Source of the DNA: Entomortierella parvispora
Taxonomy: Eukaryota; Mortierellomycota; Mortierellomycetes; Mortierellales; Mortierellaceae
DNA: 64,000 nucleotides
Assembly: GCA_963573315.1 (NCBI GenBank)
Contig: OY752150.1
Location: 930,001 to 994,000 of the forward strand
Reading direction: 5' to 3'
The position numbers were made by a program, and so were the translations under genes. This document shows, piece after piece, positions 1 to 11,283 of this stretch. The notes under the pieces were generated by a model. That model was not told the DNA's origin and ran no database searches. It saw only the letters and a program-made list of their open reading frames with translations. Within the stretch, counting starts at the first letter, position 1. Every line of letters starts with the position of its first letter.

Positions 1-199
1 GAGCAAAAAAGCCGCTTGACACATTTCCAATAAAAGTCACGTGCACATGAATATCAGGGCAAGGGAGTCGGGCCATCTCCGTGCATGTCTCCATCCATCT
101 CTTTGTCCTCTGCCTTCATCAGTTCCTCACCACCTCCTTTGCCTCTTTCTCAACGCAAACCGCCTTTGACATCCTCGACTTTCCCCTCTAGTAGCCGCC

Positions 200-3100
200 A
201 TGGTCCCGGAAGTGGGTGTCATGGATGAGAGAGACAAGGTGGACGATGCATTTTTATCAACTCACGTTACATCTATGTCGACAAGCGACGTGCCAACGCA
301 GCCTGCCGACTCCTCGGTGACTACGGACAGCCTCTTTCTCAATGACAGAACTCGCATAGTAGGAAAGCTGGACATCAAATTCGTGTTAAACTGGCTGTAT
401 AGCAGGACTCGCGGCGAACAGGCGCTTTTAGCTGCACTTATCCTTGCACTTTCTCGGCTTTGCCTGTCTACGATAAACTGGGGCGTGATTTTGGCTGCAG
501 TTCTTGGAGCTGGTTTGGGCGGATTCATGGTGGCCTTTTATCTTCTTGCTGTCCCAGAAGATACACGTTTCAAACGCGCGTCCGCGATTGCGAAAATAGG
601 CCGGTACAAGAGCCTGCACCTCGAGATGGTGGACGGAGTTCCTTCCTGGTCTGATGCAGAGAAGCTGGAGGGTGTTGATCACTCTCTCGGGATTCAGCTG
701 GACGAAACAAAGGATGAAAACTACGACAAGGTGGACATCTCCCCTGACATTGATCCACAAGTGGAGGATATGATCTCTTTCACTCTGCGTGACTTTGTGA
801 ACGAACCCGTTGGGCTGGTTTCTGAGGGACAACATAACGTTCCACTCAGGAAATCATTAGTCACCATGGCCATGAATATGGGCAAAAAATTTTCCAACGT
901 GCGCTTGCCAGAAGCAGCCTTACTCGCAGTATTTGGACTTCAAAACAGCTTCATTGTTCATCTGGTAAGAATCCAAGCGCAAGGCAATAGTAACTATAGA
1001 CCTTCGATTCACACCTCTTACGTCTACCGTCAATTTTGATTAGCGTGCCTATCGAGAGTTGCGTTCAAGCCGACAGCCTATCGAAGAATATGTCAAAGAG
1101 AACGCCAATCCTGACTCAGTGATAGGCAGGTGTTACCACAAAGAAGAGAGACTGAAGCAATTCAGGAGTACTGCCAGAGCTGTGTGCCAATCACTTCTTT
1201 CCAAGAGCGACCAGCAGTCTATCGCTCTTTTTGCAGTTATGCAAGAAATCATGGCGACCCATGTCCTCGAGGCAACATTAGAGCATATCTGCGACCCCGA
1301 CTTTATCAACATGTCAATTATTGATTACTTCACTACTCCCGCCGAAACACCAACGACGACCGATGAAATCACTGAGTCCAAGGGCGGCGTCAAGTCCAAA
1401 ACATCTTCAGCAGAAAACACGGCATCCATTTCAAAGGATGGCCCAATAGCCAGTCTGGCTGACTCGATTCTAATGAACGCGGCTACACTCATGGATCAGT
1501 CTACCTTGGGCAAGCAGGCGTCGAGCCAAAGTCTTCGAGAACCAATCCAAACACCAATGGCCTCACCAAAGCCTCTACAATCGCAGCCAAAGCCACTACA
1601 GGCACCCCTGCTTTCAGACACGGATGGCTTTGATCGACTGGAGACATTCGAACCCAGACCGTCCATTACAGAACGGATTACCTTGAAGCAAGTGTTAAGC
1701 AACAAAAACGAGCATATGGATCTTTACCAGGAATTCATGGAATACCTTCAGCTCTGGGACGGCATGGATCTCGTTCAGTTCTGGCTAATGACCGATATTT
1801 TTCATCGCCAGATTGAGCAGGGTACCCTCTCTGATGCCGAAGATCTTCGGAGAGAAGCCCAGAACATACACGACAGTTTTTGTAGTCCCAGCGTCGATCA
1901 GAATCTGGCAGGAATCCGGGAAGCGAAGGGAGGAGCCTTGTTGAAGAACCTGAGACGAAATATACAGTCCGATCCAACTATCTGTCTCCAAGAAGCGCAG
2001 GACTGGGCTTTGAGCGTGCTGGAGGCTCAGTACTGGACTCCTTTTGATATAAAAAGATCGGCCTCACGATCCAATCAGGTCCATAAGCAGGATCCTGACG
2101 CGCAGCCGAGTCTTTCTTCGCCTGCCATGACCAATGTAACTAGCGGCCTGTCTTCCCAACCAATACCCCCTTTGGCTCCAGAGCACGTTGCTGGAGATGA
2201 ATCCAAACGTCCGGTTATCGATTCGATCCATATGACGGATATGATGAACCGTCGACCTAAGACCCTGATGGCCAACTCGGGACTGAGCTATATGATTGAG
2301 GTCCAGACTCAAGGGGGACAAGGCTGGATGGTGACGCGATCCTTTCAGCAACTGGAGCAGTTCCAACTTTCTCTTGTTCAACAATACCCTGTCGTACAAA
2401 GGACTGCATTTCCCAGGTGGAGGCTGCAACCAAGCGACAAAGTGTGCAGCGGACTTCAGGCGTTCTTAAGATCCATGTTGATGATACCCGATGTCGCTTC
2501 GTCTGCCAAGCTGGGCTGGTTTCTCAGCAAGGAATTTGACCAAAATGCAGAAGAGCTTACGCCACCAGGTTTGGTTACTGTCTTGTCCTCAGGGCTCTTG
2601 CCGAGTCTTGCCCCAGTGGCTGACCAGACCAGAACAGTTGGAGTGGCAGCAGCTCAAGGAGCAAAGGCCGCCCTCCGCCAGGCTAGCGAGGCATCGATAT
2701 CAGCTGGACGCTTTTTCAAGTCCCTTGGTACAGTTAGTTCGCCGGTTGTGGACGAGAAAGGCCCGAGAGGGTCTTTCGATAGCGTACGAAGTGTCAATAG
2801 CTCTGGTAGCGCCATGACTCTCTCTGGACATCAATTGCCATCTACCCCTTCTCATTCTATGGATATCGGTCCCCATTCAGACTCACGCCAGTCAAACTCA
2901 AGCGAGTTTACCCACGTCAATAACACCTTTTCTCAGTCGCCCCTTCACCATGAAGCAGTTCTCGTCAATTCTGGATACGCTCAAGATGCAAAGGGTGTCT
3001 TGGAATGCACGACTGCAGAGAAGTCACCCCCGATATCTCCAGCCTGGACTACTGTTTCCTCTGTAAGTCCTTCAGATTTGATGGAGGGAGCCTCAATACC

Positions 3101-3881
3101 AAAAGATGTCACTGAAGCAGATCCAGCATTGAAACCATCGAGTCAAGACGCGCCGAACGCTCCTAAATCCACACCCAAGGAAACACAGAAGATGAAACTT
3201 CTCTCGGCGGATGAACTCGATCTTCTGATCGAGACTTCTTTCACTGTACTTGAGGACATGATGGATTTCTCCAAAGGCCAGTCGATTCGCCGCATGACCT
3301 TTGGGATGCTTAGAGAATTGGTCCGAAAGTCGTACCGTGTTGCGATTAATCAGAGTTTCTCCACCTGGGTTGAGCAAACAACAAGCCACGAGAAGGTGGT
3401 GGAGATGGTTCGGTGGATGAAGGATGATTTTTTCTGGCCGAATGGAGAATGGCCTGCACCGGCTGCCGTGCCATCACCAGCAACCTCTTGCCCGATTTCC
3501 ATCTCTGAGGATATGAGGAAGGACACAATGGAAATCGATGGGGAGCTCTACGAGGTTGGTCCTGATGGTATTGCATTCAAAGTGTCGACTCTTGCACCAA
3601 ATGCGACACAGGTGCAATCAGGACGCGTCAATGGCTCCTCTTCTCATCCCACGCCATCACCATCGGCCACAAGGACGCTAGAAGAACGTGAAGCGACAAG
3701 AGACAGGGCCCGAGAGCTGGTCAAGATGATGCTTCCGGGCTCTCTTGTCACGGTCTTAGGCAAGGAGGCCGTACTCAGAGGCTTGGTTGATGTATTTGAG
3801 ATGTTCCAGATCAAAGAACTGAACCTTGGGCTGGCCCTGAGTGTCCTAGAGATGACTGTTCGACTGGTTCTCACTAGATAA
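200..3881 (+). CDS. Sorting nexin with PXA, RGS, PX and nexin-C domains (Mdm1/SNX13/SNX25 type)
   Basis: Two exons, 200-964 and 1044-3881 (79-nt GTAAGA...TAG intron, phase 0), give about 1200 residues. The ATG sits in a strong GCCGCCATGG context. Visible in order: two adjacent hydrophobic helices (about 73-92 and 94-118); a PXA domain that spans the splice, reading ...HL|RAYREL; an RGS domain from about residue 468; a PX domain from about 665 with the R-S-F phosphoinositide-binding arginine context; a Ser/Thr-rich linker; and a nexin-C domain from about 978. This is the complete architecture of the membrane-anchored sorting nexins. Yeast Mdm1 and animal SNX13/14/25 tether the ER to the vacuole/endolysosome, so a contact-site role is expected by homology. 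A CACGTG box lies about 160 bases upstream. Confidence 0.92.
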
Positions 3882-5041
3882 TAACTTTTTAATACAGACG
3901 CCGTCTTGTGGCCGGCCTAGACCCCTATCTACTATGAAACGGCACGTTCCAAAAGTCGATAATCCTCACATGCTGCCTCTGTCAGGACACACAAGTATAG
4001 CTGCCGTGTCGCGCAAGTGTGTTGCAGAATCGAGCCTCTTCTTAATCACCAACGTACATGTATTTGTGTAGAAACTCACTAAGTTTCCTTGACAGAAGTA
4101 TTTTGAAATGGAATGAGCGGTTCCTCTCACCAGTGGTAAGAATAGCAGACTGATCACACTTTGACTGAATGTGAGAGGAGTAGCACCACGGGCTGGTCAA
4201 AGATGGACACAGAATGAATTTTGATTTGGTTGGCTGCAGTTGCAGGTGTCGAGTCATAGAATTCGCCACCGTCATCACCTGCCTTATTCTCCTTGTCCGG
4301 TCATTTCATGCTGCCATTGCTGGGTAGGCTGACATTCTCCAAAGACGATAGTATTCCGCAGTGCTCAAAGCCGGATGATGGTATTCCGCATGCTCAAAGT
4401 TGGACGATAATGTTGGATTCAAGATACCTATATTGGCAAAGTGAGATACTCATTTCTCTCCATGTTCGGTAGTGTGGTTGTAGCCGCTGTACACAGGCGT
4501 CCATCTCACAAAGGTCCACAGAGGCATCAAAAGCACTTCAAATGTGCTGTTGATAGAGACTCCCAGAGAATAAACCACACACTTCCGGTTTTTTCTTTCT
4601 TACTCGTCGCCTTTGCGAAAGCCAGCGACTGGAAGGGGTATTCCTAATTCGTAAACGTGATCCAAGAAAGCGCAAAAACAAACGCCAAAACGAGGGCAAA
4701 ACGAGGTGGGAATGGAGAACACGTTATGACATTGTCAGAGGAGACCCACGCAAGAAAGCCAGGTTGCAGACACAATAGGGGCAGCACACAGATCGAAGGG
4801 GCTCATTCCGTCTGAGCCTCCCGCGGTGCGCAGGAGGGTCCAACTTGGAGGCAAAAAGAGCGCGTTGACATCGAAACAGAGGTGCCACGCATCACCACCA
4901 TCACTACGCACCACCAAGCATCTTCCTTCTCACCTGCGAATCTCGAATGTAATCCATTGCCCTCCCCCCCCCCGGCTCCATGAGCATGGGCTTCCTTCCC
5001 TCTTTCCTCCTGTACCTCCCTCTCTCATGTGCTTGCCCTTA
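3882..5041. other. Intergenic region without a supported gene
   Basis: This 1.16-kb stretch between the sorting nexin stop and the F-box leader holds only short frames with no recognisable protein content. It contains a diverged direct repeat (about 4351-4408) and, at the right end, a C-rich pyrimidine tract around 4960-5035 that is probably 5' leader of the next gene. I see no RNA gene. Confidence 0.6.
4351..4408. repeat. Two-copy direct repeat, unit about 30 bp
   Basis: The 10-mer GTATTCCGCA followed by TGCTCAAAG and GGA occurs twice in tandem, starting at 4351 and 4381. The copies differ by a one-base insertion and a few substitutions. Flanking copies of GACGATA extend the similarity. Confidence 0.6.
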
Positions 5042-5071
5042 ATGTGTGCCATGGCTAACGCATTCAGTTAA
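5042..5071 (+). promoter_or_regulatory. Upstream ORF in the leader of the F-box gene
   Basis: ATG at 5042 and a second in-frame ATG at 5051, the latter in a perfect GCCATGG context, open a nine-codon frame that stops with TAA at 5069-5071, 16 bases before the main ATG at 5088. If the transcript includes it, scanning ribosomes should meet it first, so it could restrain translation of the F-box protein. The main ATG context (GCCGACATGG) is also good. Confidence 0.45.
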
Positions 5072-5087
5072 TTCTAATAGCGCCGAC

Positions 5088-7781
5088 ATGGTCCTCGGGC
5101 AAGACGACAATGTCCTTTGGTTCTCACCCTCAACAGCCAATGCTGCTGCCGCCGCTGCCCCTTCAGTGTCGTCGTTTTCAACTTCCTCAGCGTCTTCAGA
5201 TAACCCTACACTGCCTGTCGTCAACAGTTCACATGCCTCTGTCACAACCAAAGTCCAGCCTACTTTGACAGCAGCGCAACCTTGGTCTATTGTTTACGGC
5301 TCAGTGTTTGAGCCATTTCTATCAGGATCCCAAAGGAGAAGGAGGCCAAACCAGCCCATAATCCCTCTCACTCCTTCAGCAACGCGACAGGATCATGTTC
5401 CTCGACAACGGCAGCCACGATTGGGTGATCCCAGCGACTTCAGGAGTATCGAAGTCTTGGACAATGACCCATCTTTCTTCTTACAGGAAATGTACTATGA
5501 GGATATGCCGCTGGAACTGCTCGGGAACATCTTCAGTAATTTCATGCAGATCTCTGCCGAAAATCTCACATGTTTGGCAGAAGAACGGACTCTGGCTAGG
5601 ATCCGGGCTCGAAGACCGGCACATTCAACCGCAGAAGACTCGACACCTCCCCAACGTCGTCTTCATCTGGAGGGACAGCAATGTGGTGGCTACACTCAGC
5701 AGGTTCAGAGACCCCGATCTCGGCGTAGCCAGGACTCTTCGGAGACAACAATGCTCTACACGGCGGACGGCAACGACACTGAGAGCCAACTTGGCAGCGA
5801 CGGAGAATTAGAAAGCGGTGCCGTATCGAGCCTGGAATCAGAAGTCTCTATCGCCGACAATATCAGTGGCAGTCGCAGCAGCAATAGCGGGGATGAAAGT
5901 CGGGACATCGGTATGATCTTTCAAAACGACTCCAGTTCGACTATATCGTCGTACGCAACTTCTGATGAGGACGACAAATCGACAGGGCACGAAACAAGAG
6001 ATTTTGCCAAAAGCTACGAATCTTTGACTGAATGTGAATGCAGTTGCCATCCGGCTCTTCGTGAAACAACAAATCGTTATCCCAGACCTAGACTCGGCAT
6101 TAACAGGGTTGATAACGACATGGACGAAGCTACAATGTTGTATCACATACACCGAGATCAGTATTTTCATCCAACAACTTACACATCTCTACGGTCGGAT
6201 CTCTATCGATGTTCACTCGTTAATCGGCAGTGGCGACTTGCAGCCTTACAGCTTCTCTGGCAAAGCGTAGTTTTGGACTCTGAGAGTTGTCGACCCGAAC
6301 ATATTAGGAGGTCATGTCGGCGTCATATCATGTCGTCAAGGATAGATGTCGAGACAGCACAATCACCCATGATCAAAACCCGATTGGAATCCATGTTGGA
6401 TTCATATCTGCAGATGTATGGTTTGGACTTGGCCAAGTGCGTCCAAACTGTAGAGCTGGATCTTAGATTACTGGTTTGGTCTGCTGATGGAGAAGCAGTA
6501 AGAAGGATTCTTTGTCGCCTTTCGCCATTCACACATCTCCGTCTCATTTGGGCAGAAAAGGAGTGCGCTGAGGAGATGGTTACTGGGTTCCGAACAGCCA
6601 TGCAGGGAATACATGAGCAAATTCGACACCTACATTTCTCTCCAGGATTCATTATATCGAAGGAATGGATTCAAGAGATGACAGCCATGGCAAAGCTAGA
6701 GCACTTGACGATGGAGCGACTGGGGGCACTGGAACCAATGAGTTATGACTGGAGCAGGATCAGACACTTGACGCTGCATGCTGCTATTCCTATGCATCTT
6801 TTCCATCAGTTTCCTTCGACAGTACCAACGCCGTCTTCAACAAGTGTAATCCCTTCTTCAGTTGCCGGAGATTTCGATTCAAATCATCCCCAACAGAGCG
6901 ATGTTGCAGCAGGTTCAGCATTAGTAGGCCAACTCTTGGCTTTCGCAGACAACAACTCGTCTGCAGCACCAAATAGTGCCCCCCAAGATCTTACTCAACT
7001 TGCCAGCCACAGTCATCCTACTGTCCATCCCCAGAACTCACCTATTGGATGGTGGCAGTGGGCCAACCTTTCAGTGCTGGAGGTGGTAATCAAGGGTTCG
7101 ATACTGCCTCGTCAGTGGTTGTTGGATCTTTCAGAGGCAATGGCAGAGCAGTCAAGTCTAGTTACAAAGCTATTATCCTTCCAGCACCAGTCCAGCGGAG
7201 AACCAGTAACTTGGACACCAAAGATACCAAAAGCCACAATCAACGGCCGTGTTTTATCGTTTGGTCCACCACTGAGGATCCTTCGACTGGACTGTCAAAT
7301 ATCCCACCCACACAAAGATATCTTTGTAGATTTAATCCAGTCATGGGGCCAGTACTTGGAAGAGTTTCACGTCCATTACAGTGGAGAGCTGACGGATGAT
7401 TTTTTCAGTCACTGTCTGCGGAAAATGACAAGACTGAAGAGACTGAGCCTCCGAGACTCGAAGGGAATCACAGGCGAGGGGGTTTTTTGTCCTGATACTG
7501 AATCGGCGAGTACAGATACAGGTCACAGCTCAGCAAAAGCAGTAACAGGATTATCATCGAGTCCCTCAGCAGCAATAGCAGTACGTGTGCAAACAGCGGC
7601 GGTATCATCGGCAACGCCAGCAGCACCGAGAACAACATCAGTAGAGATACCAATTATGTGGCGACATGGTTTTTGCGAGCTGCGTCTGGATCAGTCGCGT
7701 GTCCGTCGCGAGTTCCTTCAAGTCCTCAAAGAACGGTGTCCTGGCGTCCATTATTCTGTCCGAGAAGTACGGTGGAAGTGA
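5088..7781 (+). CDS. F-box/LRR-like protein with an interrupted F-box
   Basis: Single exon, 897 residues. The start at 5088 is the first ATG in frame. The first half of an F-box is visible near residue 145 (MPLELLGNIFSNF). The matching second half (CSLVNRQWRLAALQLLWQ) appears only about 230 residues later, near 385. Between them lies a Ser/Asp/Arg-rich insert containing an acidic run and a short Cys cluster (ECECSC). The C-terminal half has leucine-rich segments typical of F-box/LRR substrate receptors (LKRLSLRDSKGITGEG). By family knowledge such proteins recruit substrates to SCF ubiquitin ligases through Skp1. Whether this split F-box still binds Skp1 is unknown. No intron signals were seen that would remove the insert. 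Confidence 0.78.
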   Translation: MVLGQDDNVLWFSPSTANAAAAAAPSVSSFSTSSASSDNPTLPVVNSSHASVTTKVQPTLTAAQPWSIVYGSVFEPFLSGSQRRRRPNQPIIPLTPSATRQDHVPRQRQPRLGDPSDFRSIEVLDNDPSFFLQEMYYEDMPLELLGNIFSNFMQISAENLTCLAEERTLARIRARRPAHSTAEDSTPPQRRLHLEGQQCGGYTQQVQRPRSRRSQDSSETTMLYTADGNDTESQLGSDGELESGAVSSLESEVSIADNISGSRSSNSGDESRDIGMIFQNDSSSTISSYATSDEDDKSTGHETRDFAKSYESLTECECSCHPALRETTNRYPRPRLGINRVDNDMDEATMLYHIHRDQYFHPTTYTSLRSDLYRCSLVNRQWRLAALQLLWQSVVLDSESCRPEHIRRSCRRHIMSSRIDVETAQSPMIKTRLESMLDSYLQMYGLDLAKCVQTVELDLRLLVWSADGEAVRRILCRLSPFTHLRLIWAEKECAEEMVTGFRTAMQGIHEQIRHLHFSPGFIISKEWIQEMTAMAKLEHLTMERLGALEPMSYDWSRIRHLTLHAAIPMHLFHQFPSTVPTPSSTSVIPSSVAGDFDSNHPQQSDVAAGSALVGQLLAFADNNSSAAPNSAPQDLTQLASHSHPTVHPQNSPIGWWQWANLSVLEVVIKGSILPRQWLLDLSEAMAEQSSLVTKLLSFQHQSSGEPVTWTPKIPKATINGRVLSFGPPLRILRLDCQISHPHKDIFVDLIQSWGQYLEEFHVHYSGELTDDFFSHCLRKMTRLKRLSLRDSKGITGEGVFCPDTESASTDTGHSSAKAVTGLSSSPSAAIAVRVQTAAVSSATPAAPRTTSVEIPIMWRHGFCELRLDQSRVRREFLQVLKERCPGVHYSVREVRWK

Positions 7782-8160
7782 TGTTCGCTGTTCAGAGAAT
7801 AAAACTCTTTGATTATTTGGAGCTTTCTTTCTTTCCTGTTTTCTCCTGGAGAGCTCATACAGCAAATCCTGACTATCCATAATCATAAATATTATTATAC
7901 GCTCTTGCCTCGGAATTAGTTCCTTATCCGCGACATCCGCCTTTCACATTCATATTTGGCTCTTAGCAAAGGAGGGGAGCGGAGATCAGATCTGTGGGTG
8001 ATCAATCATTGAACACGGGCCTGGAAAATAGACAGGTTCTCTTACCTTCTCGCCTACTTGTCATCCACATACACCCAGCACCACGAGAGCTTCGGTCTGA
8101 ATCTCAAGACAGCACTCATACACAGGAGGTACATAGCAACGCAAACCACCAGTCATCAAC
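7782..8160. other. Intergenic region, 3' UTR and promoter
   Basis: 379 bases between two genes on the same strand. It contains an AT-rich stretch around 7880-7900 that could include the upstream polyadenylation region. No gene or RNA feature was recognised. Confidence 0.5.
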
Positions 8161-11100
8161 ATGTCCGATTCTGTCATTGCGGAGAGCAGTATGTTCTGGA
8201 CGTTGGTAATCGAGCCGACACGATTCCCGGGTTTTTTTTGCGAACCGGTGACCAGGATCTTCGAGTCTGGGCCAGAGCCCTGCAGTCGGCCAGATCATAT
8301 GTGGAGGTGCTGCTTCACAGAGACAATGATCAACGGCCAAGTGACGACTGACATCCATGTCGACCGTATCCATGTCAAGGACTCTACACTGCGGAAAAGT
8401 TTCCTGCAAAGCGCCAGCAGTCTCGAGAGCGTCCTTCTAGGCAGCGTGGCGGTCCAACTAGACTCTCCACAATATCCACAGCACCCGCAACACCAACAAT
8501 CTTGCTCTGGCTATGAAGATCAAGGCAACCATGAACGGCCACCGAAAAGCTATTACAAGACCATTGCTCTTTACACCCCGAAAAAGCTTGGGCCAATAAC
8601 GTCCATGAATTTGGGTGGTGGAGCCATAGCAGGTGAGGGATCAATTCATGACCATGATGTCGTTGCTCTGCATTTGCCTCTTTCTCCGCAGTCCTCAGTT
8701 TCTCACTCGTTTATGTTGGCGTTCTTCCCTCTCTCACCCTGTTTTTGCTCCCACAGTGCAGTTAGAAGCAGGAACGATCCTTCACCGCGGCAAGTACCAG
8801 CTCGAGTGTGTTTTCTCAGAAGAGACGTCAACGAATCACATCCCAAGCCCTGCATCTTGCCATCGAATCTTGGACTCTCTGTTTCATGAAGTTGTCGCCA
8901 CGTCTCTACCAAATCCGCAAACAGCCAACATCTGGTTCGAATTTCTTACGCAGGCGTCTAACGAATCTTACACAAACCTCTCTTCCCATCCTTCTGGCCG
9001 ACACGTTACCGCTGTGGCTGCACATGAGGAGGTTTTAAGACAGCATCCAAAAATAGCAGAGTGGATTGACCGAGAACGCGCAACCCAGGAGCAGGCCCGC
9101 AGATACCAACTGCAAGAGGAGTGGAAAACCCATCTGCAGGAGAGAAGCCGGCCCTCAACATATCCCACTCTGACATTATTGCCGCCATCTGAGCAAAGCA
9201 GTAGATACGGATACAGTTCAAGCGAGATTGAAGGTCAGACCGTCGACCAGGGACAACGACCACAGAGAAGGTCTGTAACTGGACGTGATCATCCATGTTT
9301 TGATTCTCAGAGACAATCATCGTCGTTTACTTCTGCAGGAGACAAAGCCCCGACAGAGTGTCCCCTGGATTGCAAAGATAGCGATCACGAACTACAAGAT
9401 CAATCGCAATCCTGGCGCCTCCGTGCCACGCAGCAACAACAGCAGGAACGCAAACAGCCCGCCGAGAATGTGGAGGCACAGACCAGCTCAGATTCTTTGC
9501 CTCAACTCCGCCATCGCCGTCAACATCCTCCTGGGTCCGCAGTTCATCTCGACCAACAGGAGAATCGACGGCAACCGCAACAGCAACAGCGCCAGTCTGA
9601 CCGCTCTTCATCGCGTCATCTACCTTCCGATGAAGCTGTCCTCCCAGCGCTTACGATCGTTGTCACAGATATTACTGTGGGTACATTTCAGACTATGCTT
9701 CAGTTCCTCTACACGAACCAGATCGGTATCTCTGAAGAACAAGAGTTTCAAATTGATGTCCATTGGAACGACGATCCTGAAGATCATCATCGTGTCATTT
9801 CCCCTAATCCACAGTCTCGAGAAGGGCTAGAGTCGGTTACTCTGCCTGATCCGCTAGCTCCCCCAACACACTATCCCGGACTGTCCTTCTCGCACAGAGT
9901 TATTACAGACCAGGAGTTGTACCCAGGACTCGGAACGGGAGATGGCAGTGAGAAAAGAGGGTTCAATTTTCGGTTTTCAGGTGCTTCTATGTGCGGGTCA
10001 ACCCACTCTTCTTCCTCGGTGCTTCCATCCTGGATACCTTGTTCACGAAGGAATCAACCTTCATATTCTGGAGCTGGATCCTCAAGCTTGAGCGGAGGCG
10101 GAGGATGTAATATCCACAGGAGCAGCAGTGACAACGGCAGCGGCGACGGTGGTATCAGCAACATTCCTGTATATCGACCTAGCTGCTCCTTTGAGAATCT
10201 GCTCATGGTGGCTTGGAGGTTCCAACTCAAAGACTTGCAGGCGTTGTGTTTGAAAGCAATCGAATATCACTGCCAGATGATGGCGATCCATAATTGTTTT
10301 GATGATATCAAGTCTGACTTGCAATTGGCTTGGGGAGAACAGGTTGTCTGTTCGTTTTTGAGACTTTACAATTCGCCGCGAATTCGGATCAACGGACAAG
10401 GCCTGACGATCGATACAAGCGAGGAGGTCATTAAATCATCTACCCCAGACGAAGAAAGGAGGACTGAGAATACGTTTTCTCAGGAGGGAGAGAGAGTCGC
10501 CGAGGCGTCTTCCTCAGGCGCAACAGCCGTGGCCGACGAAATTCAGAGCGAGCAAAGACAAACTTTGGTGGAGTCGGAGGCCACAAAACCGCTTGAGGTA
10601 GGAGATGAATTCAACGTCTTAAGGGAGCAGATGTTTGTTACGTCTCCTACGATACATCGAAGCCTGGACACTCAACCAGATATATCAACCATTACTCAGT
10701 CTGGTATCTTACAGCGACGAACTGGAAGTCCAGTGCAGGGTCCTTGTCAAAGGCCACAAGATCGAGTTCAACCCTTTCAAGGGCAACAGAGAGATAGACA
10801 ACGCCATGGAGCAGCATCTTCATCTTTGTTGGCAACTTCTGATCGGCAACTACAACAACAACGACGGCTGCAAGCAGAAGGACAAACATCATCCCGCCGT
10901 GTTACTGAGCCTTCAGGCGTCACCCGAGCCCAAGTCAAGTCCCAATTACTGCAGAAAATGGCTCACGCAGAGACAAGGGACGAGCTTTCTTCTGCAGACC
11001 CCAGTGGATGCAATACTACCGGCGCACAAAACTACACGTTCACAGAGCAATGGGAGCGGCCGCGCCAAGGTTTCTTCGAAAGCCCAATGTTTGAGCACGA

Positions 11101-11167
11101 GATTTTGGAGTTGTGTCAACAGATTCGGTCGCAATACTTGCGGATGCGCGACATTCTGGACGAGTAG
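8161..11167 (+). CDS. BTB/POZ-like protein with low-complexity insertions
   Basis: Two exons, 8161-8632 and 8757-11167 (GTGAGG...CACAG, phase 1), give 960 residues. The N-terminal part (about 1-250) is globular but unrecognised. A Gln/Arg-rich segment follows. Then comes a BTB-like core: ITVGTFQTMLQFLYTNQIGI at about 500-520, and, after a Ser/Gly-rich insert, the helical tail ENLLMVAWRFQLKDLQALC near 675. These correspond to the middle and C-terminal parts of a BTB fold separated by about 150 residues. The tail after residue 760 is Gln/Ser-rich. BTB proteins of this kind often act as substrate adaptors of cullin-3, which is also encoded in this window at 49275. The link is inference only. Confidence 0.7.
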
Positions 11168-11283
11168 AGCTGTCAGTTGTCAACCTTTACTTCCAACAAT
11201 AAATGCTTGGTTACAAATAGTGACGTTGTTGTTTTATTGCCAAATATCCCCAAGAAGATTGAACAAACAGTGAAGCATCCGTC

